From assembly GCF_024399335.1 (NCBI RefSeq), contig NZ_CP075339.1, positions 3,534,001 to 3,598,000 of the forward strand: a DNA stretch of 64,000 nucleotides, in the 5' to 3' direction. Positions 8,859 through 17,698 of the stretch are shown here, piece by piece. Source of the DNA: Leucobacter aridicollis (lineage in GTDB: Bacteria > Actinomycetota > Actinomycetes > Actinomycetales > Microbacteriaceae). Every line of letters begins with the position of its first letter. Position 1 is the first letter of the stretch. The notes below the pieces were generated by a model. That model saw only the letters and a program-made list of their open reading frames with translations. It had not been told where the DNA came from and did not search any database. The position numbers and the translations under genes are program-made.

Positions 8859-8889
8859 ACGGTAGAACTTGACGCTACGTCAAGGTCAA
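8859..8889 (-). promoter_or_regulatory. MerR-type promoter with 19-bp spacer and palindromic operator
   Basis: On the minus strand a -35 TTGACC (8884-8889) and a -10 TACCGT (8859-8864) are separated by exactly 19 bp, the over-long spacing that MerR proteins correct by DNA distortion. The palindrome CTTGACGCTACGTCAAG (8868-8884; 7-bp arms, 3-bp centre) sits in the spacer. The start site would fall about a dozen bases before the GTG of the TipA-like gene, which points to autoactivation. Confidence 0.8.
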
Positions 8890-8955
8890 GCGATATGCCA
8901 GAACTCGTTCTCGCGCGCGGGCAGCGCACCGCCCGACCAGGCGTAGGCTAAAGCA

Positions 8956-9714
8956 ATGGCAACCATCCGATTCGTCGCTATTGGAGACAGCTTTACCGAG
9001 GGAGTTGGTGACGAACAGCCCGACGGCAGCGTGCGCGGCTGGGCCGACCTCGTCGCGCAGGGACTCGCCGATGCGACCGGAGAGCCCATCGAGTACGCCA
9101 ACCTCGCAATCCGCGGCAGGCTACTCGCCCCGATCCTCGCCGAACAGCTCGAACCGGCGATCGAGCTCGGGCCGACGATCCTGAGTTTCAATGGCGGCGG
9201 TAACGACATGCTCCGCCCAGGCACCGACATGGCCTCGATCATCGCGGCGACCGAGGGCGCTCTCATCCGCATCCAGCAGGCCGGCATCGAGCCGCTGCTG
9301 CTCGCGGGCGCGAACCCGACCGGTGGGCTCCCCTCGGGCGGCAGCGTGAGCAGGAAAGGCAGCGAACTGACCCGTGCGGCCGGTGATGTCGCACGCCGGC
9401 TTGGGGTCAAGTTCTCGAACAACTGGGACGATGCCGAACTCGCGGGAAGTCAGTACTGGTCGATCGACCGCCTCCATCTCGCGCCCATCGGCCACCACCG
9501 CGTCGCCGCAAACGTTCTCCGAACCCTCGGTCACGAACCCCCCGCCGACTGGGTGACAACCGCCGCCCCGAAGGCGGCCCCGACGGCCCGCGATCAGCTG
9601 CGCTACACCCGTGAACACGTGTTGCCGTGGATTGGCCGCCGTCTCACCGGCCGATCCAGCGGCGACGGCCGGACTGCGAAGTACCCGGAGTTTGTGACGA
9701 TCAATCCTCGGTAA
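8956..9714 (+). CDS. SGNH/GDSL-family hydrolase
   Basis: Cytoplasmic SGNH hydrolase of 252 aa with no signal peptide. Block I is AIGDSFTEGVGD (nucleophile Ser), block III is FNGGGNDML (oxyanion Gly/Asn) and block V is SIDRLHLAPIGH (catalytic Asp-His). Many actinobacterial relatives are annotated as lipases or esterases of unknown substrate. It is divergent from the TipA-like gene but has its own start, so co-regulation is only possible, not shown. Confidence 0.88.
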   Translation: MATIRFVAIGDSFTEGVGDEQPDGSVRGWADLVAQGLADATGEPIEYANLAIRGRLLAPILAEQLEPAIELGPTILSFNGGGNDMLRPGTDMASIIAATEGALIRIQQAGIEPLLLAGANPTGGLPSGGSVSRKGSELTRAAGDVARRLGVKFSNNWDDAELAGSQYWSIDRLHLAPIGHHRVAANVLRTLGHEPPADWVTTAAPKAAPTARDQLRYTREHVLPWIGRRLTGRSSGDGRTAKYPEFVTINPR

Positions 9715-9717
9715 GGG

Positions 9718-9758
9718 CTGTGCCCCCTGCCCGAGCAACGCGCGATCAGGGGGCACAG
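9718..9758. terminator. bidirectional terminator hairpin
   Basis: A perfect 12-bp stem (CTGTGCCCCCTG at 9718-9729 with its complement at 9747-9758) around a 17-nt loop lies between the convergent SGNH hydrolase and POT transporter genes. No clear U-run is present. Confidence 0.7.
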
Positions 9759-9771
9759 TCGAGGGGTGGCG

Positions 9772-11250
9772 CTACTGTCCGGACGACAGCCAGCGACTGA
9801 GGGGCCTGCGTGCAACAATCAGCACCGCCCCAAGCACCAGACCGGTTGCCGACACGATCGAGAAGTAGGCGGGTGATTCGATCGCGGCGAACAGCTGGCC
9901 AAGCAGGCCAGAAAGCGACGAGCCAAGCGCAAGGGTGAGGAAGTTCAGGCCAACCATCTGCGACTTGAACGACTTCGGGCCAATCTGCGTCGCGACCGAC
10001 AGGCCGATCGGGCCAACGAAGACCTCGGACGATCCCGCCATCGCCATGAACAGCAGAATGAGCGCGAGCGGGATGAATGCGTCGCCGGTCGCCTGCGAAA
10101 TGATGAGCAGGAACAGGTAGGCGCAGCCAATCTGCACGAGACCGATGCCGAACTTGGTGACCGGCGACGGCTGGCGCGACCCCATGCTGTTCCAGAGCTT
10201 CGCGATGAGCGGCGTGATGAGCACGGCCGCGAGTGGGCTCACCGTCGTGATCCATGCGACGGGGAACGTCCAGTCACCAATCTGCAGGTTAATCCGCTCG
10301 GTGATGAGGATCGAGATCGCAGTGAACTTCTGGAAAAGCAGTCCGAAGTAGATGCCCGAGAAAAGGAACAGCGGAAGGTAGGCGAGCACACGGCTGCGCT
10401 CGTCTCGGGTGACGCTGCGTGACGTGCACATGGTGATGAAGTAGGCTGCCGCGGCGAGCAACGCAAGGACCGTCGTCGTGCTCGCGAGGTTCTCGGCTCG
10501 CAGCATCCCCGACCAGATCGCGCCGCCGAGCGCCAACAAGCCGAGCACGGCTACGCCGGCGAACACCGGGTACTTGCCTCGCGGCAGGGGGTTGTTCACA
10601 GCGGATGCCCGCTCCGGGAGCTTCTTCCACGACACGAGATACTGTACGAGCGCGCCGGCCATGCCGACCGCAGCCAGGCCAAAGCCCCAGTGGAAGCCGT
10701 ACTCGTTCTGCACCCAGCCGGTCGTGAGCGGTCCGACAACCGCCCCGATGTTGATCGCCATGTAGAAGTACGAGAAGCTGACGTCGCGTTCCTGCTGCGG
10801 GCGTCCCTCAACGAGGAAGCCAACGATCGAGGTGATGTTGGTCTTGAGCGCACCGGTGCCAATGACGATGAGCACGAGCCCGATGCCGAGTCCGCCGAGC
10901 CCCTGGGCGAATGCGAGCACGATGTGGCCCGCCATGATGACGATGGCGCCGAAGAGCACCATGAGCTTTGGCGCCACGAGGCGGTCGCCGAACCAGGCAC
11001 CGATCACCTGAGCGAGGTAGACGGCGCCACCGTAAGCCCCGACGATTCCTGCCGCGGCCGCTGGCGCGACCTCAAGGCCGCCATCGGCGAGGGAGTAGAG
11101 CAGATAGAAGGAGAGAATCCCCTGGAGCCCGTAGAACGAGTAGCGTTCCCACAGCTCCGTGAAGGCCATGCTCCAGACGCCGCGCGGAAGCTGAGCCTTG
11201 CGCGGGGGCGGTACAGTGTCAGCCGTTGGGGTGGTAATCGAGTGGGTCAT
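9772..11250 (-). CDS. POT/PTR-family proton-dependent oligopeptide transporter
   Basis: Twelve-to-fourteen-helix major facilitator of 492 aa. PTR signatures are visible: ELWERYSFYGLQGILSFYL (ExxER proton-coupling motif), GAWFGDRL, GTGALKTNI and FSYFYMAINIGAVVGPL. It imports di- and tripeptides with protons. The start is the ATG at 11250, overlapping the stop of the flavin oxidoreductase by 4 nt (ATGA); the longer reading to 11325 is rejected. The coupling implies a shared transcript with the oxidase and so perhaps uptake of an amine- or gamma-glutamyl-type substrate. Confidence 0.9.
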   Translation of the reverse strand: MTHSITTPTADTVPPPRKAQLPRGVWSMAFTELWERYSFYGLQGILSFYLLYSLADGGLEVAPAAAAGIVGAYGGAVYLAQVIGAWFGDRLVAPKLMVLFGAIVIMAGHIVLAFAQGLGGLGIGLVLIVIGTGALKTNITSIVGFLVEGRPQQERDVSFSYFYMAINIGAVVGPLTTGWVQNEYGFHWGFGLAAVGMAGALVQYLVSWKKLPERASAVNNPLPRGKYPVFAGVAVLGLLALGGAIWSGMLRAENLASTTTVLALLAAAAYFITMCTSRSVTRDERSRVLAYLPLFLFSGIYFGLLFQKFTAISILITERINLQIGDWTFPVAWITTVSPLAAVLITPLIAKLWNSMGSRQPSPVTKFGIGLVQIGCAYLFLLIISQATGDAFIPLALILLFMAMAGSSEVFVGPIGLSVATQIGPKSFKSQMVGLNFLTLALGSSLSGLLGQLFAAIESPAYFSIVSATGLVLGAVLIVARRPLSRWLSSGQ

Positions 11251-12689
11251 TCGTGCAGCCCTGCCAATCGTGATCCAAATCGTGCGATGAGTGAGGTGTT
11301 TTCGGAGTTCCGTGCTTCTTCCCACGCGTCAGCCACTCCGAACAGGCTGTACATGGCGTGGACGCCGACCCACCGGATCGGCTCGGGCTCCCAGATGCCG
11401 GAGTTGTGATCGTTCCAGGGCAGTTGGGTCAGCCCGGTCGTCTTCCCCTCAACTCGATCCAGCAGCGTGCGGGCTGCAAGGTTCGTTGCGGTGACGCCGT
11501 GACCCGCGTAGCCACGCGCATTTCCGATACCCGTCGCGGGGTCGAAGTAGATGCCCGCACACCAGTCGCGGGTGACGCCGATCGCTCCGCGCCACGCGTG
11601 ATCGATCTCAATGTTGGCGCTGGGGAAGAAGAAGTCGAGGCGATCCTTCAGCGTCTTGATGGTTCTCGCGTCGACGACGCCCTCGCCTGGGAGGCCTGAG
11701 GCGTAGGCGTACGGCGTCCCGCGCCCACCAATGGCAATCCGATTGTCTGCGGTGCGCTGGGCGTACACGAAGGTGTGCGCGCCGTCGTTCAGGCACTCGC
11801 GACCGTCCCAGCCGATGCGTGACCAGTCTGCGTCGCTGAGGGGCTTGGTGACGATCATGGAGGAGTTCACGGGAATGACCTCGCGGCGGCCGAAACCTGG
11901 GCCCTCGCTCTCGACCGTTCCGGTGAACGCCTCAAGGCAGCTCAGAATGACCCGCCCGCGCACAATTCCGCGCGTCGTTGTCGCCGCGTGAGGGTCGATG
12001 CGCTCGACCTCAGCGTGTTCGCGAATGGTGACTCCCTTCGCCTCAACCACGTCGGCGAGGCCACGTGTGAGCTTTGCCGGGTCCACACGCGCAGTGTCGC
12101 GGTAGTACATTCCGCCCAGCGCCGGAACGATGCCGATGCGTTCCTTGAGCGCGGCGGCGTCGAGTAGCTCGATCGACTCTGGCTCGTAACCGTTTTCAAG
12201 GTTCGCGCGGTATGTCGCCTGCAGCCGCTTCAATGCCGCAGGTGTTGTCGCTGCCTGCAGTTGGCCGCCGCGGTGCTGATCCGCGCCGATGCCTTCGACG
12301 TCGAGCACGCGCAGGGTCTCTGTGATCGCCGCGCTCATCTCGTGCTGAAATGCGCGAACGGCGCTCTTCCCGTCGAGGCCGCGCTTGTTCATCGCTTTGG
12401 CGTACACGGCACGGTTACCGGGGATGAGCGTCGACACCCATCCTCCGTTGCGGCCCGAGCCCCCGTACCCGACCTCGTGAGAGTCAAGCACCGTGATACG
12501 CCACTCCGGGTGCGCGGTCGCCGCGTAGTAGGCAGTCCATAGCCCAGTCATTCCGCCGCCGACGATGACAAGATCCTGTTCTTCGCTAGGAAGTGCACTG
12601 CGCCGGGACGGCGCGGAGGCACGGGCAGGGATGGCTGATTCGGGATTGCGCATCCAATGCGAGATCTCGCCGTTCGTGTAGTGAGTCAC
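11247..12689 (-). CDS. FAD-dependent oxidoreductase, DAO family (PuuB/gamma-glutamylputrescine oxidase-like)
   Basis: Flavoprotein of 480 aa. The dinucleotide fold VIVGGGMTGLWTAYY is followed by the DAO-family GYGGSGRNGGW motif, and near the C-terminus by GYAGHGVTATNLAARTLLD. This architecture fits amine or amino-acid oxidases such as gamma-glutamylputrescine oxidase. I chose the GTG at 12689 because AAGGA lies 10 nt upstream; the TTG at 12740 has no support. The next gene upstream encodes a PuuR-like XRE-cupin regulator and the next downstream a POT transporter, a set that resembles polyamine or dipeptide use. Substrate is inferred. Confidence 0.82.
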   Translation of the reverse strand: MTHYTNGEISHWMRNPESAIPARASAPSRRSALPSEEQDLVIVGGGMTGLWTAYYAATAHPEWRITVLDSHEVGYGGSGRNGGWVSTLIPGNRAVYAKAMNKRGLDGKSAVRAFQHEMSAAITETLRVLDVEGIGADQHRGGQLQAATTPAALKRLQATYRANLENGYEPESIELLDAAALKERIGIVPALGGMYYRDTARVDPAKLTRGLADVVEAKGVTIREHAEVERIDPHAATTTRGIVRGRVILSCLEAFTGTVESEGPGFGRREVIPVNSSMIVTKPLSDADWSRIGWDGRECLNDGAHTFVYAQRTADNRIAIGGRGTPYAYASGLPGEGVVDARTIKTLKDRLDFFFPSANIEIDHAWRGAIGVTRDWCAGIYFDPATGIGNARGYAGHGVTATNLAARTLLDRVEGKTTGLTQLPWNDHNSGIWEPEPIRWVGVHAMYSLFGVADAWEEARNSENTSLIARFGSRLAGLHE

Positions 12690-12810
12690 CTTCGTGGTGT
12701 CCTTCCCAGTAGTTGTGTCGGTGCAAAATGTGCACGGCAAAGCAGCGCCGTGGCGCGTCGAACAGCGCCGACCTCTGTCAGCGGTTCATTCAGTTATTGA
12801 AAGCGGGGTA

Positions 12811-13419
12811 TCAGTAAGTCGGGGGCGCCATTGTCCAGAGCACACGAGCTTGCGCGGTGCCGCTTGCTTCGACCACTCGGTGCGGCTCGCTGCTGTTGTA
12901 ATGCAGGGAATCGAGTTCGCCGAGTTCGTAGGTGTCGTCCCCGACCGTGACGGTGACCCGCCCCGAGAGCACGACGAGCACTTCCTCTGACGCGCCGTGC
13001 GTGTACTGCCCTTCACCCGTCGATCCGCCGGGTTCGAAGAGCCCGATCAGCACCTCCAGGTGGTCGAAGTGCGATGGGGTGAGCTTCAGTTTTGTCGCTC
13101 CGTTGCCGAACGCAAACCCCTGTGCGTCGCGGAACCGCTGCACTCGGCTGCTCGCTTCGGCCTCCGGCGCATCGAACAGGTCGCCGACGCCGAGCTTCAG
13201 TACGGCGCAAATGCTCTGCAGTGCGCGCACGCTCCCGTTGGAGTAGCCTCGCTCGATCTGCGAGATGAACCCCTGCGTGAGGCCGCTGCCCTCGGCCACG
13301 TCTTTGAGGGTGAGGCCGAGCGCGCGCCGACGCCGCTTGAGGCGTGCTCCGACGGTGGAGCCGCCGTGGGCCTCGTTGCGTGGCTCGTCGGCGAGTTCCA
13401 CAGGGTCATTCATTGACAT
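12811..13419 (-). CDS. XRE-family regulator with C-terminal cupin (PuuR-like)
   Basis: Transcription factor of 202 aa. The N-terminal helix-turn-helix is LKRRRRALGLTLKDVAEGSGLTQGFISQIERG, and a C-terminal double-stranded beta-helix cupin (GEGQYTHGASEEVLVVLSG, later ELDSLHYNSSEPHRV) acts as small-molecule sensor. Two ATGs (13419 and 13413) are possible. Proteins of this type repress amine or amino-acid oxidase operons, as PuuR does. It lies just upstream of the flavin oxidoreductase on the same strand, with about 120 bp between. Confidence 0.87.
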   Translation of the reverse strand: MSMNDPVELADEPRNEAHGGSTVGARLKRRRRALGLTLKDVAEGSGLTQGFISQIERGYSNGSVRALQSICAVLKLGVGDLFDAPEAEASSRVQRFRDAQGFAFGNGATKLKLTPSHFDHLEVLIGLFEPGGSTGEGQYTHGASEEVLVVLSGRVTVTVGDDTYELGELDSLHYNSSEPHRVVEASGTAQARVLWTMAPPTY

Positions 13420-13445
13420 GCTGCGAATCTAACACAGCTTTGATA

Positions 13446-13455
13446 TTTGTACAAA
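13446..13455. promoter_or_regulatory. AT-rich palindrome TTTGTACAAA, candidate operator of the XRE-cupin regulator
   Basis: A perfect 10-bp palindrome in an unusually AT-rich stretch lies 27 bp before the ATG of the XRE-cupin gene. Position and symmetry suit an autoregulatory site, but no second copy was found before the oxidase gene, so this is tentative. Confidence 0.4.
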
Positions 13456-13483
13456 AAACTTTACTGGCGCTCCGGCCAGTCGG

Positions 13484-13882
13484 TCACCGCTCGAGCGCGG
13501 AGCACTCAGGGCACAGCCCGAACAGGTCGACGACGTGGCCGATCTCGGTGAATCCGTGCTCTGCGCCGACACGGCCAGCCCAGTCTTCGACGACTGTCGC
13601 AGCGAGCTCGCGAGTCTCTCCACAGCGGCGGCACACGAGGTGATGATGATGCGCCGATGTCTCGCACGACCGAAACAGCGTCTCGCCCCCTGGCGACTGC
13701 AACGAGTCGGCGTCTCCGACCTCCGCGAGGTGCGCGAGTGCGCGGTAGACCGTCGCGAGGCCGACCGTCGAGCCGCCATCCTTCAGCCGCCTGTGGAGTT
13801 CTTGGGCGCTCACGAACCCGGGCGCATCGACGAGTTCGACGCGCACCGCTTCGCGCTGCCAGGTGTTTCGCTTCGGCTGCAT
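13484..13882 (-). CDS. zur: Fur-family zinc uptake regulator
   Basis: Fur-family repressor of 132 aa. The winged helix includes GFVSAQELHRRLKDGGSTVGLATVYRALAHLAEVGD. The metal-sensing part has SAHHHHLVCRRCGETRE and FGLCPECS, supplying the CxxC pairs of a structural zinc site and the His-rich sensor site. The ATG at 13882 overlaps the stop of the second zinc permease by ATGA. Being last in a zinc ABC transporter operon strongly supports Zur rather than iron Fur. Confidence 0.92.
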   Translation of the reverse strand: MQPKRNTWQREAVRVELVDAPGFVSAQELHRRLKDGGSTVGLATVYRALAHLAEVGDADSLQSPGGETLFRSCETSAHHHHLVCRRCGETRELAATVVEDWAGRVGAEHGFTEIGHVVDLFGLCPECSALER

Positions 13883-14736
13883 CACTCACCTCCCGTGATC
13901 ACTGCAGCTGGAGTCTTCCCCTCTAAGCTACCGGAGAGCGGGTTCGAACGCCGCCTGAGCAGCATCGACGCGCCGAGCGCGAGCACGTACACCGCAGTAG
14001 CGGCGAGGCCGATCGCGCCGCCTGCGGCAATATTCCACTCGCGCGACGCCCACAGTCCGAGCAGTCCGCTCACGACTCCGAGCACGGCAGCGATAGGGGG
14101 CACCCAGGCGATTGTCGGCGCGAGCAACCGCGCTGCGGCCGCTGGGGCAATCAGGATCGCGACACCCAGGATCGCCCCCACCGCTGGCATCGACACCACA
14201 ACCGATGCGGCGATGATGCCGACGACGACGAACTCCACCGGGCCAGAGCGGAAACCCGCTGCCGTGAACCCCGCTGGGTCGAACGTGTGGAAGAGAATCC
14301 GCCTGCCGAACACTGCAAGCGCGACGAGCGAGACAACCAGCACTGCCGCTGTCGCCGAAATGTCGACGAAGGTCACGCTGAGTGGCGATCCAACGAGCAG
14401 CGCGTCGACAGGAACGCCGAGGCCGGGGTTCGCGCTCGACAGCAACGCGCCGAGCGCGAAACCGAGCGCGAGCACGATCCCGCTCGAGACCTGCCCGCCC
14501 TGTCGCGGCACGCGAGACAGCACTCCCATGAGCAGCACGAGCAACGCAGCGAAGAGCGCCTGCCCGATCAGCAAGTTCCACCCCGCGAGCGCGAAGATCA
14601 CGCCCCCCGGGAACGTCGCGTGACTCAACGCAATCGCAAAGAAGGAACGACCACGAAACACGATCAGGGTGCCGGCGACACCGGCGAGCAACCCGAGAAG
14701 TGCCAGTTCCAGTGCAGCCATAGCAAAGTAGCTCAC
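13882..14736 (-). CDS. zinc/manganese ABC transporter permease (second permease)
   Basis: ABC-3 family permease of 284 aa with about eight hydrophobic segments, including SHATFPGGVIFALAGWNLL and the ligand-path motif AAGFRSGPVEF. The start is a GTG at 14736 that overlaps the upstream stop (GTGA); an alternative is ATG five codons later. The C-terminal TGGE tail leads directly into zur. Two adjacent, similarly oriented permeases in one operon suggest a heterodimeric channel rather than the homodimer of ZnuB. Confidence 0.87.
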   Translation of the reverse strand: MSYFAMAALELALLGLLAGVAGTLIVFRGRSFFAIALSHATFPGGVIFALAGWNLLIGQALFAALLVLLMGVLSRVPRQGGQVSSGIVLALGFALGALLSSANPGLGVPVDALLVGSPLSVTFVDISATAAVLVVSLVALAVFGRRILFHTFDPAGFTAAGFRSGPVEFVVVGIIAASVVVSMPAVGAILGVAILIAPAAAARLLAPTIAWVPPIAAVLGVVSGLLGLWASREWNIAAGGAIGLAATAVYVLALGASMLLRRRSNPLSGSLEGKTPAAVITGGE

Positions 14737-15689
14737 GGGCACACCCCCACGTTGGCGTTCGACACGGTGGACTCGGTGGCGGCTACCCGCCGTGCGCGCG
14801 CTCGCTTTGCGCTGTGCACCGCCTGGGAGGCCACCACTGCGACGCCGTAAAGGGCAACGAGGGCGAGCACGATGAGGGCGCCGGGTGACGCCGAGACCGA
14901 CCCGCGAAGCGACCATTCGAAGGAACCCCAGAGCCCAGCAACCCCCGAGGCGAACGTCACGACCGCCGCAGCGGGCGCGAGCAGCGCAAGGCGGCGGGTG
15001 AGGAGCCGCGCAACGGCAACAGGGACGACGAGGATCGCGACAACCATGAGCACCCCGAGCGCCTGCACGCCGGCGACGACGAGCAGCGCGACGGCAACGT
15101 TCAACGCAAGGTCTGTACGAAACGCGCTAAAGCCCGCGGCGTCGAACCCTGCGCGGTCGAACGCCCGATACAGCTGCGCGCGGCGAGTCAGCGCGATGAT
15201 CACGATCGCGACGACACCGACGACAGCGATCTGGATAAGCTGCGCCGCGGTCACTGTCAGGATCCGCCCGAACAGCAACTCCTGCAGCTGTGAGACGTAG
15301 CTGTCGCCCCGCGAAACAAGCACAATGCCGAGACTGAACAGCCCCGTGAGCACGACTGCGATCCCTGCGTCACGGGCCGCAACGCTGCCTGACCCTCGTG
15401 CGGTTTCGCGCCCCAGGAGGGTAAACAGTAGCGCCGCGACGAGCGCGGCTCCGAGCGCGCCGGGCAACAGCCCTGCGGTGCCTCCGACGAGCGAACCAAT
15501 CACGAGCCCCGGAAAGACTGCGTGCACGAGCCCGTCGCTCACGAATTCGAGCTCACGGAAGTTGATGAATACCCCGACGATCGCCGCCGCCACCGCGAGC
15601 ACCGCGATCGCGATGATCGCGCGCTGCATGAACGGCAGCGCAAAGATGGTCGCGAGCCCCGGCGCCGCCTGAGCGAGCCAGCCGGTCAC
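14733..15689 (-). CDS. znuB: zinc/manganese ABC transporter permease (first permease)
   Basis: ABC-3 family permease of 318 aa with GVFINFRELEFVSDGLVHAVFPGLVIGSLVGGTAG and RAGFDAAGFSAF typical of ZnuB/TroC. It begins at a GTG (15689) overlapping the ATPase stop by GTGA. The tail after about residue 290 is a basic cytoplasmic extension. It works with the ATPase and binding protein encoded just upstream. Confidence 0.88.
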   Translation of the reverse strand: MTGWLAQAAPGLATIFALPFMQRAIIAIAVLAVAAAIVGVFINFRELEFVSDGLVHAVFPGLVIGSLVGGTAGLLPGALGAALVAALLFTLLGRETARGSGSVAARDAGIAVVLTGLFSLGIVLVSRGDSYVSQLQELLFGRILTVTAAQLIQIAVVGVVAIVIIALTRRAQLYRAFDRAGFDAAGFSAFRTDLALNVAVALLVVAGVQALGVLMVVAILVVPVAVARLLTRRLALLAPAAAVVTFASGVAGLWGSFEWSLRGSVSASPGALIVLALVALYGVAVVASQAVHSAKRARARRVAATESTVSNANVGVCP

Positions 15690-16486
15690 GGCGCATCAAC
15701 CTCTCGGGTTGTCGTGACTGTGTGTGCATCGAGCTCGACAGTGGAGTCGTGGAACGCGTGTTGCACTGCATCAAGCGTGAGGGCGTCTTCAAGTGTGCCG
15801 AACGCCGCCGGGTGACCGGGCTCTCCGGGCTCGTGTCCACTCGCGAGCAACAGCACGTGAGTGCAGGCTGCCTTCGCGATCTCAAGGTCGTGCGTTGACA
15901 CGATGACCGTTCGCCCCTCGTCGCGCTGCCGCGCAACGAGGGCGAGCAGCATTTCGCGATTCTCTCGGTCGAGACCGTTGAACGGCTCGTCGAGCAGCAG
16001 GAGGCGCGGGTTTGAGACGAGCGCGCGAGCCAAGATCGCCCGCTGCTGTTGGCCGCCCGAGAGCTCGCCAAAGATGCGGCCAGCGAAGGCTTCCAGTCCC
16101 ACGAGGCGAATCGCGTTCGCGATTGCTTCCCGCCCGGCTTTGCCGATCCGACCGAACGCGCCGACCTCCCGGTACAGCCCCATGCTCACCACGGTGCGCA
16201 CGGTGACGGGAAGGCTCGTGTCGCGCGCGTCGGATTGCGGGAGTGTACCGACGCTGCGGCGAGCAGCTGTCGGTGACTCACCGAGCACGCGCACCGTCCC
16301 ACCGGTGAGGTCCGCGAGCCCGAGAATGCCGCGCAACAGCGTGGACTTCCCCGAACCGTTGGGCCCAATGAGCGCGACTGCAGCGCCTGACGGCACGTCG
16401 AGCGTCAGGCTCTGCACCCGAGTCTCGCCGCCGTAGCCGAAGGACGCCCCGGCAAGCGCAAGGGCTACTTCAGCGTTGTCTGTCAT
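15686..16486 (-). CDS. znuC: zinc ABC transporter ATPase
   Basis: ABC ATPase of 266 aa: Walker A IGPNGSGKST, signature LSGGQQQR, Walker B LLLLDEPFNGLD and switch His in VSTHDLE. It starts at ATG 16486, overlapping the binding-protein stop by ATGA. The C-terminal 30 residues (VQHAFHDSTVELDAHTV) are His/Asp-containing, a common tail in zinc ABC ATPases. Confidence 0.92.
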   Translation of the reverse strand: MTDNAEVALALAGASFGYGGETRVQSLTLDVPSGAAVALIGPNGSGKSTLLRGILGLADLTGGTVRVLGESPTAARRSVGTLPQSDARDTSLPVTVRTVVSMGLYREVGAFGRIGKAGREAIANAIRLVGLEAFAGRIFGELSGGQQQRAILARALVSNPRLLLLDEPFNGLDRENREMLLALVARQRDEGRTVIVSTHDLEIAKAACTHVLLLASGHEPGEPGHPAAFGTLEDALTLDAVQHAFHDSTVELDAHTVTTTREVDAP

Positions 16487-17640
16487 GAATGCTCCCCCAG
16501 GCCCTTCGGAACGGGGCCAGGCGTCACACCCCAGGCTTCGAGGATAACGCGGGTGTTGTGCACAGTGGCGTCGACATACGTTTCTGCCCCGCTCCCTGCG
16601 GCGCCAAGCGAGTCAGCATACAGCGCATCGCTGTCAACGACGGTGATGCCGGTTTCGCGCGCGATCGTCTGCGCGAGTTTCGGGCTCATCGACGACTCAA
16701 CAAAAATCGCCCGCACCCCGCGCTCTCGGATCTTCGCGCTGAGAGCATCAAGCTCAGCGGCGCTCGGCTCGGCGTTGTCTTCAAAGCTCGGCATGATCGC
16801 GCCGGCGTAGGCAATGTCGTAGTCGTGGAGGAAGTAGCGGAGCGAGTCGTGACCGCTGACGAGCACACGATCCGCTGCCGGCACGCCCGCAAACTGCTCG
16901 CTGACCCACTCATCGAGCGTGGTGAGCTGCTCCTCGAGCTCCGCAGCGCGTTGTGTGTAATCGGCCGCGTGGGCAGGATCCGCGTGGGCGAGCCCACGCG
17001 CGACCTCGGCTGCCATGCCGCTCGCGTACCGCGGAGATGTCCAGAGGTGCGGGTTCACGTCGCCGTGATCGTGCCCGTCATGCCCAGCTTCTTCATCGCC
17101 GTGGTCGTGCCCCTCGTGGCCTGCCTCCTCGTCGGCGTGGTCATGGTCGGCTTCGCCTACAGCCCCATCTGCGGCTTCGTGATCGGCGTGGTCGTGGTCG
17201 TGATCGTGCTCAGGCGTCTCGCCGGTCTCCGCCTCGCGCTCGCCCTCGGCGGTGATCGCTTTCGCTTCAGCGAGGTCGATGCCGTCGGAGGCAGTGACAA
17301 GCTCACCGCTAAAGCCCGACGCTTCGATTGCCGAATCGATGAAGCCTTCAAGTTCTGCACCGTTCACAATCAGCACGTCTGCCTGGCTCATGGCAACGAG
17401 CTCCTTGGGAGACGGGTCGAAGTGGTGAGCTGACGCACCCGGCTGGAGCAGGCTCGTCAGCGAGATGTCGTCGCCGCCGATCTGGCTGGCGAAGTCAGCA
17501 AGCTGTGTCGTGGTTGCGACGACGGCCAGGGTGTCGCTGTTCGCCCCCTCAGCCGCGGGAGTGCATGCGCTGAGCGCGAGGACTGCGGCGAGCGCCGGGA
17601 CAACGATTACTCCGCGACGGGAGTGTGAGAGCTTGGACAT
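16483..17640 (-). CDS. znuA: zinc-binding lipoprotein of ABC transporter (ZnuA-like)
   Basis: Lipoprotein of 385 aa with lipobox LSAC. It has the A-I cluster fold: ATTTQLADFASQIGGD, GASAHHFDPSPKEL, NPHLWTSPRYA and SGHDSLRYF supply metal-ligand histidines. A long acidic, histidine-rich insert (residues about 140-195, many HDHDH and EAGHDGHDHG units) is the zinc-capture loop of ZnuA. It is the first gene of the overlapping operon znuA-znuC-permease-permease-zur and lies just behind a Zur-like palindrome. Confidence 0.93.
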   Translation of the reverse strand: MSKLSHSRRGVIVVPALAAVLALSACTPAAEGANSDTLAVVATTTQLADFASQIGGDDISLTSLLQPGASAHHFDPSPKELVAMSQADVLIVNGAELEGFIDSAIEASGFSGELVTASDGIDLAEAKAITAEGEREAETGETPEHDHDHDHADHEAADGAVGEADHDHADEEAGHEGHDHGDEEAGHDGHDHGDVNPHLWTSPRYASGMAAEVARGLAHADPAHAADYTQRAAELEEQLTTLDEWVSEQFAGVPAADRVLVSGHDSLRYFLHDYDIAYAGAIMPSFEDNAEPSAAELDALSAKIRERGVRAIFVESSMSPKLAQTIARETGITVVDSDALYADSLGAAGSGAETYVDATVHNTRVILEAWGVTPGPVPKGLGEHS

Positions 17641-17653
17641 ACAACACCTTCTA

Positions 17654-17698
17654 AATGAGAACGAGTCTCATTCTATGTGCGAATGAGAACGGTTCGCA
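17654..17698 (-). promoter_or_regulatory. Zur-box-like palindromes upstream of znuA
   Basis: AATGAGAACGAGTCTCATT (17654-17672) has 7-bp perfect arms, starting 14 bp before the znuA ATG. A second imperfect dyad with TGCGAA/TTCGCA arms (17678-17698) also contains AATGAGAAC. The AATGAGA half-site repeats three times. Together with the operon's terminal zur gene this fits zinc-dependent repression. Confidence 0.7.
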
